In this document: positions 15,511 through 23,651 of the stretch, in pieces | Position numbering within the stretch: position 1 is the stretch's first letter | Layout of the letters: the number at the start of each line of letters is the position of its first letter | Source: Deltaproteobacteria bacterium | Lineage (GTDB): Bacteria; Myxococcota_A; Polyangia; Polyangiales; Houyiibacteriaceae | Assembly (NCBI GenBank): GCA_017644045.1 | Contig: JAEPMI010000014.1 | Span: forward strand, 310,001-374,000 | DNA length: 64,000 nucleotides | Direction: 5' to 3' | Translations under genes and position numbers: made by a program | The notes under the pieces: generated by a model | The model's input: only the letters and a program-made list of their open reading frames with translations | The model's database searches: none | What the model was told of the DNA's origin: nothing

Positions 15511-18500
15511 TCACTGCCGTGTGAACCGATAGGGTACGACGATCCGCAGCACTCCGTCCGGCTGAGGGAACTGCCATCGGCGTGAGCGCGCCATCATGCA
15601 GTTGGCGACGTTGGAGTCGCCGAGGGTGTTCTGTCGGGGTGCGCTCTGAGCGACACGTCCATCGGGCGTGACCACCATCTGCAGGATGACGGTCCCTTGG
15701 AGGTCGGGGCGCGCGCGGAGTTGCTGCTCGTAGCAGAAGCGGACCTCGTTCAGGTGTCGCCGCAGGATTCGGTGGACGATGTTGACGTCCACGGTCCCTT
15801 GGACCTGCGGTCGACTCAACTGCACCCGAGGCCGCGCGCTTCCCGGTCCCGGCCCCGTCGTCCAGCTGGTGGTCGCTCGGAGACTGGCCACCGGCTTCCG
15901 CCGGTCCTCCGGTCCGAGCTCGAAGTCGATGGACCGCGACTCGCCGTGGGCCCGAATCTGGAGGCTGCCCGTGACCGGCGCCCGATCGCTCGGATCGCTC
16001 CGTGAGACCTCGACCTGGTAGCGCCCGTTGCTCAGGCGCTGGAGGCCGAGCTTCTCCCCGGTTCTGGAGCCGGTCTCGTCGCCGACGACGCTGGTCCGCC
16101 CTCCGAGCCACCAGATGCGGGTGCCCTCGTCGGTGATCACCGAGACGTCGAGGTCGGTGCTGGTTTCCCAGCTGGCCTCGATGGTCAGCTGCCCTCGGAA
16201 CGGCTCGTCGTCCGCATCGTTCGCCGCCGCCTCGCTCACGCTTTCGCGCGCCCGTTCGGTGACCCTCGCCAGCAGCCGGTCCGCGAGGTCCGAGCGTTCG
16301 GTGGCACGCGCGCAACGGATCGCGTTCGCGACCTCGTCGTCGTCGTAGCCGCTGACGTTGGCGAGCGCGATGCGGTGGGCGCAGGCTGCCGCGGCGTCGC
16401 CTGCGCGGTCGAAGCCGTTGGCCAGGCGTTCGTGGAGCTTGGGCTCGTCGGGCACCAGATCGACCACGCCTTCGAGCAGGCGGATCGACTCGTCCCGCCG
16501 TCCCTGTCGACCCACCGCGTCGCTGAGGTAGGTGAGCGCCTCCCAGTCGAGCTGGTCCCGCTCCAGCCACGCACGAGCCGCCGTCTCCGCGCGCTCGAGC
16601 TCGTTGGCGCTCGAGAGCGCGCGGACCAAGCGTCGATGCGCGTCGCGGCTGTTCGGGTTCTCGTCGAGCGCCGCCTCCGCGACGCCGATCGCATTGCGCA
16701 CCGACTCCGGCAGGTCGCCCGCGGACTCGATGCTCGCGCTGCGCACCCGCCGACGGGCGCGTGGCATCCCACCGAGCTGACCGAGGCCGACGCCTCCGGA
16801 AGCGCCGATGCCCCGACCGAAGCCGGACGCCATCGCCGACTCGGCCAACCCATCGAGACCGTTGATGTCACCCACGCTGCCTCCGCCGCCGCCTCGGGGG
16901 GCGCTCGGGCTCGGAGCGCGCATCTGGGGCGACGGCGTCCGCGTCCGCGCCGAGCGAACGGGGAGGGCGCCCGTCACGCTGCCCTCTTCGACGTCTTCCT
17001 CGCCGGTCCACTGCAGCGTCGGCGAGCTCCGGTCGACGCCGAACGCTTCGAACATCGCTTCGCTCTCCAGCACGATCAGGCTCGTCTCGCGACTCATCAC
17101 CCCGTAGCCCTTCGAGAGCGCCACGATGCGATCACGGTCCTCCCCGCGCCCCGCGAGCGCGAGCGACTCGATGCGGAGCCCGGCCCACTGGCGCGGAACG
17201 AACGCGTTGCCCGCCGAGGTCGACGCGGCGAGCTGCAGGGGATAGCGCTGCTCGAAGTCCTCGCCGCCCACCTTGCCGCGCAGCACCATGTCGCCGCGGG
17301 CGCTCTCGCCGCTCATGCGGGCCGCCACCAGGAGCTCCTGGCCGGCGTGCACGTTCGGCAGCGCCGCGGGGGTCAGCTCTTCGACGCCCTCCGGCAGCTC
17401 CAGGGTGACCTTCGTCAGGCTCGGACCGTAGGTGGTCTCCAGCACGTCGAGCGCCGCCGCGCTCGTGCGCTGGCCCGGCACGTAGGGGATGTAGTGGCCA
17501 CCGCCGGCGCGGGCGATCTGCCCGAGCACCACCGGGTCGGCGTCCTGGCCGACGCCGACGGTCGTGATCCGGGTCCCATCGGCGGTCAGCGGCTCCATGC
17601 GCGCCGCGAGCTCGCCGGCCGCGCGGGGCCCGACCGAGGGCGAGCCGTCACCGACGACGATCACCCGGAGCGCGCGGTCCCCGCCGGCCCCTGCGTCGCG
17701 ACCGATGCGGATGGCGTCCCGAATCGACGCGTCGAGGTCGGTCGCTCCGGACGGTCGCTCTTCGTCCAGGAACGCCCCCACCGATTCGACCGCTTCCGGA
17801 CCGGGGGTCAGCAGCTGACTCGCCCGGCAGCGCCGATGGCACGCCAGCACCATCAAGCGGTCGCGGCGATCCATCTCGCCGGCCATCGCCTTGGCCAGCC
17901 CTCCGGCGCGCGCGAAGCGCTCGCCCACCATGCTCTGGCTGGCGTCGAGCACGATCAGGTAGTCGCGCTGACGGTGCTCGGTGAGACCGGGCAGCTCGGG
18001 CCGGATCGCGAAGAGCGCGTACGGCCGCTCGTCGTCCGCGAGCTCGGTCTGGATGGCGAGCGCCGCCCGCTCCTCGGCGCTCCCGCGGCCACCCGGCCGT
18101 GCCACCGCCGACCCCTGCCAGGTCCAGTAGCTCAGCTCCGGGGTCCCCGCGCGCTCGTAGTCCACGACCAGGTCGCCGGTCGGCGAGAAGTTCGTCGCCT
18201 CGTAGTGGAGCCGGTGCACCTCGTCGGCCTCCGAGCTCATCTCCACCTCGTAGCCCCAGGGGTGCACCTTGCCGGCGCGCACCTGCACGTCCACGGAGAG
18301 CTCGCCGATCCGAGCGGAGTCGTCGCTCGCGTAGGGCAGCGGGTAGAGGTAGCGGTGACCGTCGCCGCGCGGCGCGAGCTCTTGCTCGTAGGCCAGCCGG
18401 ACCTTGCGAACGCCGTGGGCCGGGATCGGAAAGATGCGCAGCTCGAAGCGTCCACCCTGCTGCCACTCGAGCAGGGCCGGGTCACGCCAGGGCCCAGGGA

Positions 18501-19494
18501 TGAACATCATCTCCATCGTGTCGATCCGCTCTTGCCGGGCGCCTTCGCGCTCGCGCCGCGCGTTCTCGATCACGCCCTGCCAGATCCGCTGACCGCGCTG
18601 GCGGTCGACGAACGCCCCCTCTTCCCAGGTCTCGTCGACGAGGAGCGAGAGGCTCGCGATCCGTGCGCCCGGCGGGAGCGGGAACGCGAACACGCCCTCG
18701 AGCTCCTGGTCCCCGTCGTTGCGGAAGACCTCTTCGATCTCCGTGCGCGCGATGTTGCCGGCGATGCGCACGTTCACGGCGTGGCGGGCCAGCGCGAGCG
18801 CGCGCTCCGTCTCTTCGCTCTCCCCGGGCACGTGGGCTCGGAGCTCCCCGAGCCCGCGCAGCGTGCTCTCGCCTTCGAGACCCTCGGCGTCGAGCTCGGC
18901 GAACGCCACCGAGTCCGCCATGTCGACGGCCGCGGCGACCTTCGGGGCCTCGCCCTGTTCGACCCACCCCTCGAAGCCGGTCTTCACCTCCACGGTGCCG
19001 GAGTCGTTGCGCAGCCGTGCGTCGCCGCGGAGCACCTGCAGCGTGGTGCGCTCCTCGGTCGCCGCGAGCGCGAGCTTGGTGCCGGTCACGTCGACCGTGC
19101 CCGAGGCGGTCTCGACCACGAGCGCCGGCCCGCCGCTCGGGACCGGCGTGACCGTGGCGACCAATCGCCCGCGGACGAGCTTCAGGTGACCGGCCTCGTT
19201 CCCGAGTCGGATCTCGGTGTCGTGGTCCAGCACCACGAAGCCACGCTCGCCGAAGCGAACGCGGGCGCGGGTGCTGGCGTCGGTCCGCACCGGACCGCCG
19301 AGTGGAAGCGGCGCACCGACGTCGGCCGGGCCGTTGTCGGTGCTCACGCCCTGCGCGTGGCTCTCGGGCACTCGCTGCGCGAGGGTCACCCGCACCGCCT
19401 CGACCGCCGGGGCCTCCGGCTGATCGTCGTCGCCGCACCCGCCGGCCATCGCCAGCAGGACCAAGGCGACCCCGAGTCGCCGCACGCTGCTCAT
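15511..19494 (-). CDS. Giant lipoprotein: FecR-like, VIT, vWA, TPR and AgmX/PglI C-terminus
   Basis: The 1327-residue protein begins with a lipoprotein signal (lipobox MAGGC at about residues 16-20). In order: a FecR-like beta domain (about 35-180), a VIT domain (about 235-400), a von Willebrand A domain with MIDAS DASQS (Asp517), a Gly-rich stretch (about 857-917), TPR-like helices (about 930-1050), a beta-rich part, and a C-terminal AgmX/PglI (TonB-like) domain of about 95 residues ending at the terminus. VIT plus vWA suggests metal-dependent adhesion or assembly at the cell surface. The AgmX-type end links it to myxobacterial envelope energy-coupling or gliding proteins. GAGGGGGAG precedes ATG 19494. 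Exact role unknown. Confidence 0.85.
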   Translation of the reverse strand: MSSVRRLGVALVLLAMAGGCGDDDQPEAPAVEAVRVTLAQRVPESHAQGVSTDNGPADVGAPLPLGGPVRTDASTRARVRFGERGFVVLDHDTEIRLGNEAGHLKLVRGRLVATVTPVPSGGPALVVETASGTVDVTGTKLALAATEERTTLQVLRGDARLRNDSGTVEVKTGFEGWVEQGEAPKVAAAVDMADSVAFAELDAEGLEGESTLRGLGELRAHVPGESEETERALALARHAVNVRIAGNIARTEIEEVFRNDGDQELEGVFAFPLPPGARIASLSLLVDETWEEGAFVDRQRGQRIWQGVIENARREREGARQERIDTMEMMFIPGPWRDPALLEWQQGGRFELRIFPIPAHGVRKVRLAYEQELAPRGDGHRYLYPLPYASDDSARIGELSVDVQVRAGKVHPWGYEVEMSSEADEVHRLHYEATNFSPTGDLVVDYERAGTPELSYWTWQGSAVARPGGRGSAEERAALAIQTELADDERPYALFAIRPELPGLTEHRQRDYLIVLDASQSMVGERFARAGGLAKAMAGEMDRRDRLMVLACHRRCRASQLLTPGPEAVESVGAFLDEERPSGATDLDASIRDAIRIGRDAGAGGDRALRVIVVGDGSPSVGPRAAGELAARMEPLTADGTRITTVGVGQDADPVVLGQIARAGGGHYIPYVPGQRTSAAALDVLETTYGPSLTKVTLELPEGVEELTPAALPNVHAGQELLVAARMSGESARGDMVLRGKVGGEDFEQRYPLQLAASTSAGNAFVPRQWAGLRIESLALAGRGEDRDRIVALSKGYGVMSRETSLIVLESEAMFEAFGVDRSSPTLQWTGEEDVEEGSVTGALPVRSARTRTPSPQMRAPSPSAPRGGGGGSVGDINGLDGLAESAMASGFGRGIGASGGVGLGQLGGMPRARRRVRSASIESAGDLPESVRNAIGVAEAALDENPNSRDAHRRLVRALSSANELERAETAARAWLERDQLDWEALTYLSDAVGRQGRRDESIRLLEGVVDLVPDEPKLHERLANGFDRAGDAAAACAHRIALANVSGYDDDEVANAIRCARATERSDLADRLLARVTERARESVSEAAANDADDEPFRGQLTIEASWETSTDLDVSVITDEGTRIWWLGGRTSVVGDETGSRTGEKLGLQRLSNGRYQVEVSRSDPSDRAPVTGSLQIRAHGESRSIDFELGPEDRRKPVASLRATTSWTTGPGPGSARPRVQLSRPQVQGTVDVNIVHRILRRHLNEVRFCYEQQLRARPDLQGTVILQMVVTPDGRVAQSAPRQNTLGDSNVANCMMARSRRWQFPQPDGVLRIVVPYRFTRQ

Positions 19495-19609
19495 TCGCTC
19501 CCCCTCGTCGAACGGGGATCGGACCCAGGATGCTCGTCGCACCTTGGGCTGGACCCCGATGGGCGGCGATTGTTCCAGACTTCGCGGGCCCGTTGAAGGG
19601 CAGCCGGCT

Positions 19610-20263
19610 CTAGTCGGCGGTGAAACCGGCGGCCTTGTGGCTGCCGTCACAGAAGGGCTTGTTCTTCGACTGGCCGCAGCGGCAGAGGGCGCACTTCGTG
19701 CCCTTCCACGCCACTCGGCCCGCGCCGTTGCGGATCACGAGGTTCCCCGCGAGGAGCAGCGGGCCATTCTTCGCGCGGCCGACCGTGAGGGTGCCGCCGG
19801 TCGCGTCGAGGCCGTCCCCGGTCTCGCCGACGGCGCCGTGGTCTTTGAACTCGCCCTCGTGGCTGTTGTCGCAGAAGGGCTTCCGCTTCGAGAGGCCGCA
19901 GCGGCAGAGGGCGGCGCGAAACTTCACGCCCGGCATGTCGTCCGCGGCGCCGTCGATGGCCAGGTCTCCGCGCACGTAGAGGGGGCCGTTGTTGCTGACG
20001 GTGACGGAGTTCTCGTCGTCCGCCGTCTCGGGCGCGCTGCCGTCCTTCAGGCGCAGCGTGATCGCGCCGGTCGGGCAACGCTTCACCACGTCCAGCGCCT
20101 CGTCGGGCGGCACCTCGTCGGGCTGACACCAGGGTTGGCGACCACCAACGAAGAGCTCGTTGCTCGCGCGCCCGCACTCCCCGACGTGGATGCAGAGCCG
20201 TCCATCCCAGTCCACCTCGGCTTCGCTGCCGCCGTAGGTGAACACCTTCTCGTCGTCGCTCAT
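19610..20263 (-). CDS. Iron-sulfur protein with divergent Fer4 and two CDGSH domains
   Basis: A 217-residue soluble protein. Residues 1-70 match the divergent 4Fe-4S mono-cluster (Fer4_19/DUF1271) pattern, with CIHVGEC and a later RCPTGAI. Two CDGSH-type 2Fe-2S sites follow, each with the CRCGxSxxKPFCDxSH signature (about 120-135 and 196-211); all four ligands of each are present. Eukaryotic two-CDGSH proteins move or sense iron-sulfur clusters or redox state; the bacterial role is not settled. It lies between the vWA lipoprotein and the sigma-factor gene on the same strand, 57 bases after the latter. Confidence 0.92.
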   Translation of the reverse strand: MSDDEKVFTYGGSEAEVDWDGRLCIHVGECGRASNELFVGGRQPWCQPDEVPPDEALDVVKRCPTGAITLRLKDGSAPETADDENSVTVSNNGPLYVRGDLAIDGAADDMPGVKFRAALCRCGLSKRKPFCDNSHEGEFKDHGAVGETGDGLDATGGTLTVGRAKNGPLLLAGNLVIRNGAGRVAWKGTKCALCRCGQSKNKPFCDGSHKAAGFTAD

Positions 20264-20320
20264 CGTCGCCCCTCTCCCATCGCGGCAGGGTATGGGGCCA
20301 GCGCGAGCGAGAGCAATGGG

Positions 20321-21151
20321 TCAGTCCTCCCGTCCGCAACCGGTCTCGATGTTCCCGTCGCCGAGGCCGGCCGCTTCCTGTTCCGCGGTGAGTCGGAAGA
20401 AGACGTCGTGCATGGGTGCGCTCTGGCCGCGGTCGAGCGCCGCCTCCCGAACCACGTGGAGACGACGCGACCACTCGATCGTTCGTGGCACGGGCGGTCC
20501 CTTCGCGCCTTCGGGAGCCGCCTCGCGGAGCCCGGCGCACTGCCAGCAGACGCCTTCCTTGTTCACCAGCGCGCAGAGCCCTTCGTAGGTGCCTTGCATC
20601 GTTTCGCGCGCTTCGCGGAGCCGATGCCTCAAGGTCGACAGCGAGAGATGCAACGCCTTCGCGGCCTCGGCGTTGGTGAGCCCGAGCACGTCGCGCAAGA
20701 CCAGCGCGGCCTGGGGCTCGGGGTCGAGCGTTCGCCCCACGCACGCGAAGCAGTAGGCGATGTGCTCGTCGACCTCGTAGCAGAACTCCGGCGAGCTCAG
20801 CGCGCCACCGACCGCGCCGCCGAGCTCCGGGGACTCGAGGCATCGCGCGGCGAAGATCACCTGGGCGCGTTCCCGCCACCGTCGACGCTGGCGCAGGTGG
20901 TCGATGGCGAGTCGCGCGCCGATCGCACAGAGCCAGGTGCTGGGGCTCGACTCCTCGCGGTAGTCCTTCAGGCCGTCGAAGGCGCGAAGCAGCGCTTGCT
21001 GCGCGAGGTCGTCCACCTCGTCGGGGTGACCCACCATCCGGCGGAGCACGCCGCGCAGCTTCGGGACGTGCGGCCCGAACACCCGCTCGAACGCTCGCGA
21101 GTCGCCGGCCCGCGCTGCGCGCAAGGACTCCGCCGGGGTGGGCTCGCTCAC
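20321..21151 (-). CDS. ECF-like sigma factor with C-terminal Cys motif
   Basis: About 276 residues: sigma region 2 (about 25-90, DDLAQQALLRAF) and region 4 (about 140-190, LTNAEAAKALHLSLSTLRHRL), with no region 3, as in extracytoplasmic-function sigma factors. Beyond region 4 lies CALVNKEGVCWQC, a three-Cys motif seen in some ECF groups and suited to metal or redox sensing; a further CFAC lies between regions 2 and 4. No anti-sigma gene is adjacent, so sensing may be built in, as in the Cys-rich CorE group (analogy only). GTG 21151 forms a GTGA overlap with the GST stop, indicating translational coupling. A longer frame is open upstream but would overlap GST further. Confidence 0.85.
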   Translation of the reverse strand: MSEPTPAESLRAARAGDSRAFERVFGPHVPKLRGVLRRMVGHPDEVDDLAQQALLRAFDGLKDYREESSPSTWLCAIGARLAIDHLRQRRRWRERAQVIFAARCLESPELGGAVGGALSSPEFCYEVDEHIAYCFACVGRTLDPEPQAALVLRDVLGLTNAEAAKALHLSLSTLRHRLREARETMQGTYEGLCALVNKEGVCWQCAGLREAAPEGAKGPPVPRTIEWSRRLHVVREAALDRGQSAPMHDVFFRLTAEQEAAGLGDGNIETGCGRED

Positions 21152-21705
21152 TGGCTCAGACTCCGCGCGCTCTCGCGCTCGCTCATCCGGCCGACCCACC
21201 CGCGGAGGTTCGGGAGTCGCTCGAGGGCGCCGTCACCGATCGCGGCGACGGCGAAGCGCACCATCGGGAAGAGGAAGAGGTCGGCGAGGCTCAGCGAGCT
21301 GGCGAAGTGCTCGCGGCCGGCGAGCGCTCCATCGAGGAGCTCGAGCTGCTTGCCCGCCTCGGCGATGGCGTCGGAGCTGGGCGTGTCGCCGTGGAGCGGG
21401 CTCACGAGCGCAGCATAGCCGTAGTCGATGGCGGCGCTGATCCACTGATGCATGCGCGCATGCTCGACGGGGTCGCTCGGCTGGAGCGCGCGCTCGGCAT
21501 CGAGGTACGTGGCGATCGCCAGAGTCTCGAAGAGGGTGAGCTCGCCGTCGCGTAGCACCGGCATCTTGCCGAAGGGGTGCATCGCGTAGTGCGAGGCCTG
21601 GCCGAGCTCGAGCGGCGCGAGCTCGACGTCGACGCCGGCCTCCGCCGCGACGAGGAGCGCGGTCTGGGTGTAGGTGCTGGGTGAGAAGCCATGGATCGTG
21701 GTCAT
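21148..21705 (-). CDS. Glutathione S-transferase family protein
   Basis: At 185 residues it is slightly short for a GST. It keeps the thioredoxin-fold N-terminus (SPSTYTQTALLVAAEAG), the cis-Pro site (GKMPVL), the glutathione-contact motif LFETLAIATYL (about 58-68), and a helical C-terminal domain with SLADLFLFP (about 138-146, the usual N-capping box). The position of the usual catalytic Ser/Cys is Ser8-Thr11. It likely conjugates or reduces a thiol substrate in the cytoplasm. Its stop overlaps the sigma-factor start by four bases, so the two are co-expressed, which hints that the sigma factor responds to electrophile or redox stress (inference). Confidence 0.88.
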   Translation of the reverse strand: MTTIHGFSPSTYTQTALLVAAEAGVDVELAPLELGQASHYAMHPFGKMPVLRDGELTLFETLAIATYLDAERALQPSDPVEHARMHQWISAAIDYGYAALVSPLHGDTPSSDAIAEAGKQLELLDGALAGREHFASSLSLADLFLFPMVRFAVAAIGDGALERLPNLRGWVGRMSERESARSLSQ

Positions 21706-21917
21706 TCGGTCCTCCGGTTGGGGGTTCGGAGGGTTGGACGAACGGCGGCCCAGAGGCTGTCAACGCGTTGGAATCGTTGGTCTTCGAGCCGCGGATGACC
21801 TGGGTCGAGGGTGTGGTGACCGGCCCTTCGGCGCGGCATCGCCGGCTCCATGGGCGACGTTCGCGGGGAGGCTGGACAAGTCCATCGTGCCAGCGGTAGA
21901 GCCGAGCCGTGTCTTGG

Positions 21918-23651
21918 ATGCATGCATGGCGCATGGCCGCGGGGGCGGTCGTGTTGGGGGTGGTCTGCGCGTCTTCGGTCGCGGCCCAGGTGTCACAGCC
22001 GGACGGGACGCCGATTCCGACCGACCCGGGATGCGATGGAGGGAACCCGACCGGGCTCCTGCCGACGTTCGCTTGCGTCTGCAACGAGCCCGGCGTGTGC
22101 AACATCGGTGACGTCTGCGAGAGCGAGAGCTCGTGCGACGACGGACGCAACGGCACGTGCGAGAGCCGGATGGTCCACGTGTTCAACGACAACACGTGCA
22201 TCCCCAGCCAGAGCGACGGGCTCGACCCGCGCGTGGACGCGGCGACGGAGCCGGAGACCTTCTCGCCGACCTGTTCGTTGACCTTCACCGTGGTCAGCCG
22301 CGGCACCGCGCTCTTCGAGAACGCCTTCGGTTGGTACAACGTGACCGGCAGCAAGCCCTCCACGGACGACCTGCACGTGATGCTCCCCTGCGACGCGGGG
22401 CCGGGCACCGAGGTCGTGCTCGACGTTCGCTCCGAGCCCGACTACGCGGGCGGCGAGATCGGCTTCTTCCTGCTCACGCCGGAGAACCGGTCGGCCGGTG
22501 GTTCCTGCGCAGGCGGCGACTGCTGCGCGACGGTGGATCGCTTCCGCGCGGGCGAGGGCTGGGCCTACTACTCCGAGCGCGACCTGAACCCGGACGCGGA
22601 CGGCGCGGACTCGATCATCCACCTGCTGACCTACGACTCGCGCATCACCGAGCGGAAGTTCTACTTCGCGTGGGAGGACACCTTCGACGCGGCGAACAAC
22701 GACTTCACCGATCTGGTCACCGGCGTCGAGGGCGTGGAGTGCGCGGGTGCGGGCGACGACTGCGACACCGGCGGGATGGGCGCCTGCCAGGTCGGCGTGA
22801 CCGCGTGCGAAGGTGGCACGCTGACCTGCGTGCCGACCTTCACCGGCTCGGCCGAGGTCTGCAACGGCACCGACGACGACTGCAACGGCATGGTCGACGA
22901 CGGCGACCTCTGCCCCGGCGACGAGATCTGCGCGAACGGCGAGTGCTCGCCGCCCTGCGGCGCCGGCGAGTTCCTCTGCCCCTTCACCTTCGACGAGTGC
23001 GACGACGCGACCGGCCTCTGCATCGAGCCTGCGTGCGTCGGGGTGACCTGCGAGACCGGTGAGGTCTGCCGCGACGGCACCTGCGCCGCCGAGTGCGAGG
23101 GCATCGTCTGCCCGGCGGGCACGGACTGTCTGCTCGACCGCTGCGTCGATCTCTGTGAAGGCATCGACTGCGGTGTCGGTGAGGTCTGCCGCCGCGGGCT
23201 CTGCGTCCCGGGCTGCAACCAGTGCAACGGCCTGATCTGCAGCGGCGGGCTCGAGTGCGACGAGGGCTCGAGCGAGTGCACCGACCCGAGCTGTCCGAGC
23301 GGCTGCGCCGACGGAACGGTCTGCGACGAGGGCACCTGCGTCGACGCTTGCGAGGGCGCGGTCTGTCCGCGCGAGCAGGTCTGCATGGACGGTCGCTGCG
23401 TGCCGGTCGAGGACCCGGGCGACGGCGGCGCGACCACCGACGGAGGCAGCAGCGGCATCGATGGCGGCGGCGTCAGCGATGACGGCGGTCCGGGCGGCCC
23501 CGGTCGCGAGGACGACGGCTGCGGTTGCCGAGTCCCCGCGGGCTCTCGCGATGGCTCTCCCACCGCTCCGCTGCTGCTGGGCCTCCTCGGCCTCGCCCTC
23601 TGGATCCGCCGCCGGCGGCTCAGAGGTCGCTCTCGCCCTCGGCGCCCATGA
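21918..23651 (+). CDS. Secreted Cys-rich DUF4114/MopE-like protein with MYXO-CTERM tail
   Basis: The 577-residue protein has a signal peptide ending near AVAAQ-type residues 22-24. Residues about 100-270 resemble DUF4114, a beta domain of surface proteins. One MopE-like motif, CNGTDDDCNGMVDDGD, follows, then about seven CxxG-type Cys repeats (EVCRDGTC, EVCRRGLC and similar). A Gly/Asp-rich linker leads to a MYXO-CTERM-type tail (DDGCGCRVP, a hydrophobic helix, then RRRR) used by myxobacteria for surface sorting. It should be anchored on the outer surface. Starts at 21909 and 21933 are alternatives. The last 32 bases overlap the convergent gene. Function is unknown; structural, metal-binding or adhesive roles are possible. 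Confidence 0.85.
   Translation: MHAWRMAAGAVVLGVVCASSVAAQVSQPDGTPIPTDPGCDGGNPTGLLPTFACVCNEPGVCNIGDVCESESSCDDGRNGTCESRMVHVFNDNTCIPSQSDGLDPRVDAATEPETFSPTCSLTFTVVSRGTALFENAFGWYNVTGSKPSTDDLHVMLPCDAGPGTEVVLDVRSEPDYAGGEIGFFLLTPENRSAGGSCAGGDCCATVDRFRAGEGWAYYSERDLNPDADGADSIIHLLTYDSRITERKFYFAWEDTFDAANNDFTDLVTGVEGVECAGAGDDCDTGGMGACQVGVTACEGGTLTCVPTFTGSAEVCNGTDDDCNGMVDDGDLCPGDEICANGECSPPCGAGEFLCPFTFDECDDATGLCIEPACVGVTCETGEVCRDGTCAAECEGIVCPAGTDCLLDRCVDLCEGIDCGVGEVCRRGLCVPGCNQCNGLICSGGLECDEGSSECTDPSCPSGCADGTVCDEGTCVDACEGAVCPREQVCMDGRCVPVEDPGDGGATTDGGSSGIDGGGVSDDGGPGGPGREDDGCGCRVPAGSRDGSPTAPLLLGLLGLALWIRRRRLRGRSRPRRP

Noticed and set aside
16375-19596. A 1073-codon open frame on the plus strand opposite the VIT/vWA lipoprotein
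   Set aside because: Its translation is low-complexity Arg/Ala/Gly/His-rich without motifs, whereas the opposite strand encodes recognisable domains. Long opposite frames are expected in DNA with high G+C third positions.
21706-21917. Sigma-54-like TGGCACG near 21877-21883 on the minus strand
   Set aside because: No GC at the required ten-base spacing from the GG, so it does not form a -24/-12 promoter.
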